A stretch of DNA of 64,000 nt from Anderseniella sp963759095 (GTDB taxonomy: Bacteria; Pseudomonadota; Alphaproteobacteria; Rhizobiales; Aestuariivirgaceae). The notes below the pieces were generated by a model, which searched no databases, was not told where the DNA came from, and saw nothing but the letters and a program-made list of their open reading frames with translations. The position numbers were made by a program, and so were the translations under genes. The stretch covers positions 44,090-108,089 of the forward strand of contig CAVWYF010000027.1 of the NCBI GenBank assembly GCA_963759095.1, given 5' to 3'. This document shows positions 62,427-64,000 of the stretch, in pieces. The stretch's first letter is position 1. Each line of letters starts with the position of its first letter.

Positions 62427-64000
62427 GTTGACCGCGGAATCTCCGCAGCCTTATCGGTTTTCAGATCGACGCGGCCGCCAGCAGCGCGCGAGTGTAATCG
62501 GTTTCAGGCTTGTCAAATCTGTCGTGCCTGGCCTTGCTCCACCACCATTGCCGTCGCGCATGACGATGACGTCGTTGGCGAGCGCACGCACCACCTTCAG
62601 ATCGTGGCTGATGAACAGGTAGGCGAGGTGGTGGATCTTGGTTGCAGTTCGCGGAGCAGATCGACGATTTGCGCCTGCACCGACATGTCGAGCGCGCTGG
62701 TCGGTTCATCCAGCACGATGAACTTTGGCTCCAGGACCAGGGCGCGGGCAATGGCGATGCGCTGGCGTTGGCCGCCCGAGAACTCGTGCGGGTAGCGATC
62801 CATCGCGGCTGCGGGTCAAGGCCGACCTCTTCAAGCGGCGCAACCCGCTTCGTGCGTTGTCGATCGGTCGCTCGGCGTCTTGCTCGATGAGCAGTCCTTC
62901 GTCGACGATCTGGCGCAACGACATGCGCGGCGACAGGGAGCCGATAGGGTCCTGGAAGACGATCTGCATCTCGCGTGCGTAGCGGGCCGCATGTCCTGTC
63001 GCGTTTCATGCCGTCATGTGGTTGCCGCGCCATAGACGATCTGGCCCCTGGGCCGATCAGCCGTAGCAAGGCCAGGCCCAGGGTGGTTTTACCTGACCCG
63101 GATTCGCCGACTACGCCAAGCGTTTGCCTGCGCGCACACTGACGCAACACCGTCGACACGCCTTCACATGATCAACGGTGCGGCGCAGGAAACCAGCCTT
63201 GATCGGAAACCAGACCTTCAGATCATCACCTTCAATGATGATCGGAGCATCGGCGTTTGGAATCTGGCGGATCGCCCTTGGGTTCCGCGGCCAGCAGCAT
63301 GCTTGGTATATTCATGCTGCGGGTTGTCGAAAATTTCTTTGGTCGGTCCGTGCTCAACGATTGTTCCATGCGGTCATCACACAGACGCGGTCGGCACATT
63401 TGCGCACAATGCCAAGGTCGTGGGTGATGAAAAGCATGGAAAGGCCGCGTTCGGCTTTGCAGCTTGTTGCAGCAGTTCCAGAATTTCTGCGCCTGCACCG
63501 TTACGTCCAGCGCAGTGGTCGGCTCATCAGCAATCAACAGTTCGGGTTCGTTTGCCAAGGCCATGGCGATCATCACGCGCTGGCGCTGACCGCCGAGAGT
63601 TGGTGCGGATAGGCACTGAGCCGTTTTTCGGGATCGCGAATGCCGACCTTTGTCAAAAGTTCGATCGTGCGTGTCGCGGGCCTGTTTCGCTAGCCCTGGT
63701 GAATGTCGAGAATTTCACCGATCTGCTGCTCAACCGTGTGCAGCGGATTGAGCGACGTCATGGGCTCTTGAAAGATCATGGTGATGTCATCGCCGCGCAC
63801 CCGACGCAAATCAGCTTCATTGCCGTCCAGCAGGTCTTGGCCCTTGAAGAAGATTTTTCCTGTCGGATGACTGGCCGCCGGATATGGCAGCAGTTTCAGG
63901 ACAGAAAGCGCGCAGACCGATTCCCGGACCCGGATTCTCCCACCAGTGCCAGTGTCTCGCCGCGTTTGACCTCGAATGACACGCCGTTTACGGCATGGGT
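62423..64000 (-). CDS. peptide-type ABC transporter protein with two fused ATPase domains, heavily frameshifted and partial
   Basis: The reverse strand encodes two oligopeptide ABC domains. The first runs from the window edge: THAVNGVSFEVKR, GESGSG, MIFQEPMTSLNPLHTVEQQ, QRQRVMIAMALANEPELLI. The second has VGESGSGKTTLGLALLRLIG, QIVFQDPIGSLSPRMSLRQI, SGGQRQRIAIARALVLEP and DYTRALLAA. At least six single-base indels interrupt it, mostly losses in short runs (AAA, GGG). With one fixed near 62472 the end reads AVDLKTDKAAEIPRST and its TGA overlaps the ghrA ATG. The order matches YejF/GsiA-like fused ATPases. The N-terminus is outside the window. Confidence 0.75.

Overview
The window looks like a chromosomal segment of a marine or soil alphaproteobacterium close to the Hyphomicrobiales (Rhizobiales). 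Supporting this are a GcrA cell-cycle regulator with a perfect CtrA-type box (TTAA-N7-TTAA) upstream, the phoR-pstSCAB-phoU-phoB order, the argD-argF-hslO cluster, a long-form dCTP deaminase, an MbfA-type ferritin/VIT protein and a Cpa/Tad pilus locus. There are no rRNA, tRNA, phage or transposase genes and no CRISPR array.

Layout. 1-3.2 kb: tail of a Crp/Fnr regulator and two alpha/beta hydrolases. 3.2-11.3 kb: phosphate regulon with a triple Pho box before pstS. 11.3-20.9 kb: gcrA, arginine genes (argD, argF, argE), hslO, apaG, dcd, a three-copy 175-bp tandem repeat and lepA. 20.9-23.6 kb: EF-hand protein, mbfA, DUF3750 protein. 23.7-28.4 kb: a complete branched-chain-amino-acid-type (Liv) ABC transporter. 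28.5-30.0 kb: cupin, GFA-type enzyme and an HxlR regulator with a double operator. 30.2-32.8 kb: a small island with a TupA-like ATP-grasp protein and two acyltransferase-like proteins. 32.9-44.2 kb: a catabolic region with two FAD monooxygenases, a second Liv-type binding protein, a Rieske oxygenase, a glutamine-synthetase-like ligase, a PcaD-PcaC fusion, an EamA exporter, an aminotransferase and a rhodanese. 45.7-58.4 kb: Tad pilus genes. 58.6-64 kb: M17 peptidase, MarR regulator, NlpC/P60 hydrolase, GhrA-like reductase and a double-ATPase peptide ABC protein running off the end.

How the parts fit. The Liv transporter, its second binding protein, the Rieske oxygenase, GS-like ligase, hydroxylases and PcaDC suggest uptake and breakdown of a small aromatic or amidated substrate. 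A GS-like ligase directly next to a Rieske oxygenase recalls gamma-glutamylation before ring attack, as in aniline catabolism. This is the best candidate here for an undescribed pathway; its substrate cannot be read from sequence.

Two cross-cutting points matter to any reader. First, many conserved genes (phoR, lepA, mbfA, cpaF, tadB, the M17 peptidase, the NlpC/P60 gene, ghrA, the terminal ABC gene) are broken by single-base indels, mostly in short homopolymers and densest near the right end. This looks like sequence error rather than gene decay. Second, families of palindromic intergenic repeats sit at gene 3' ends and in four cases supply the stop codon.
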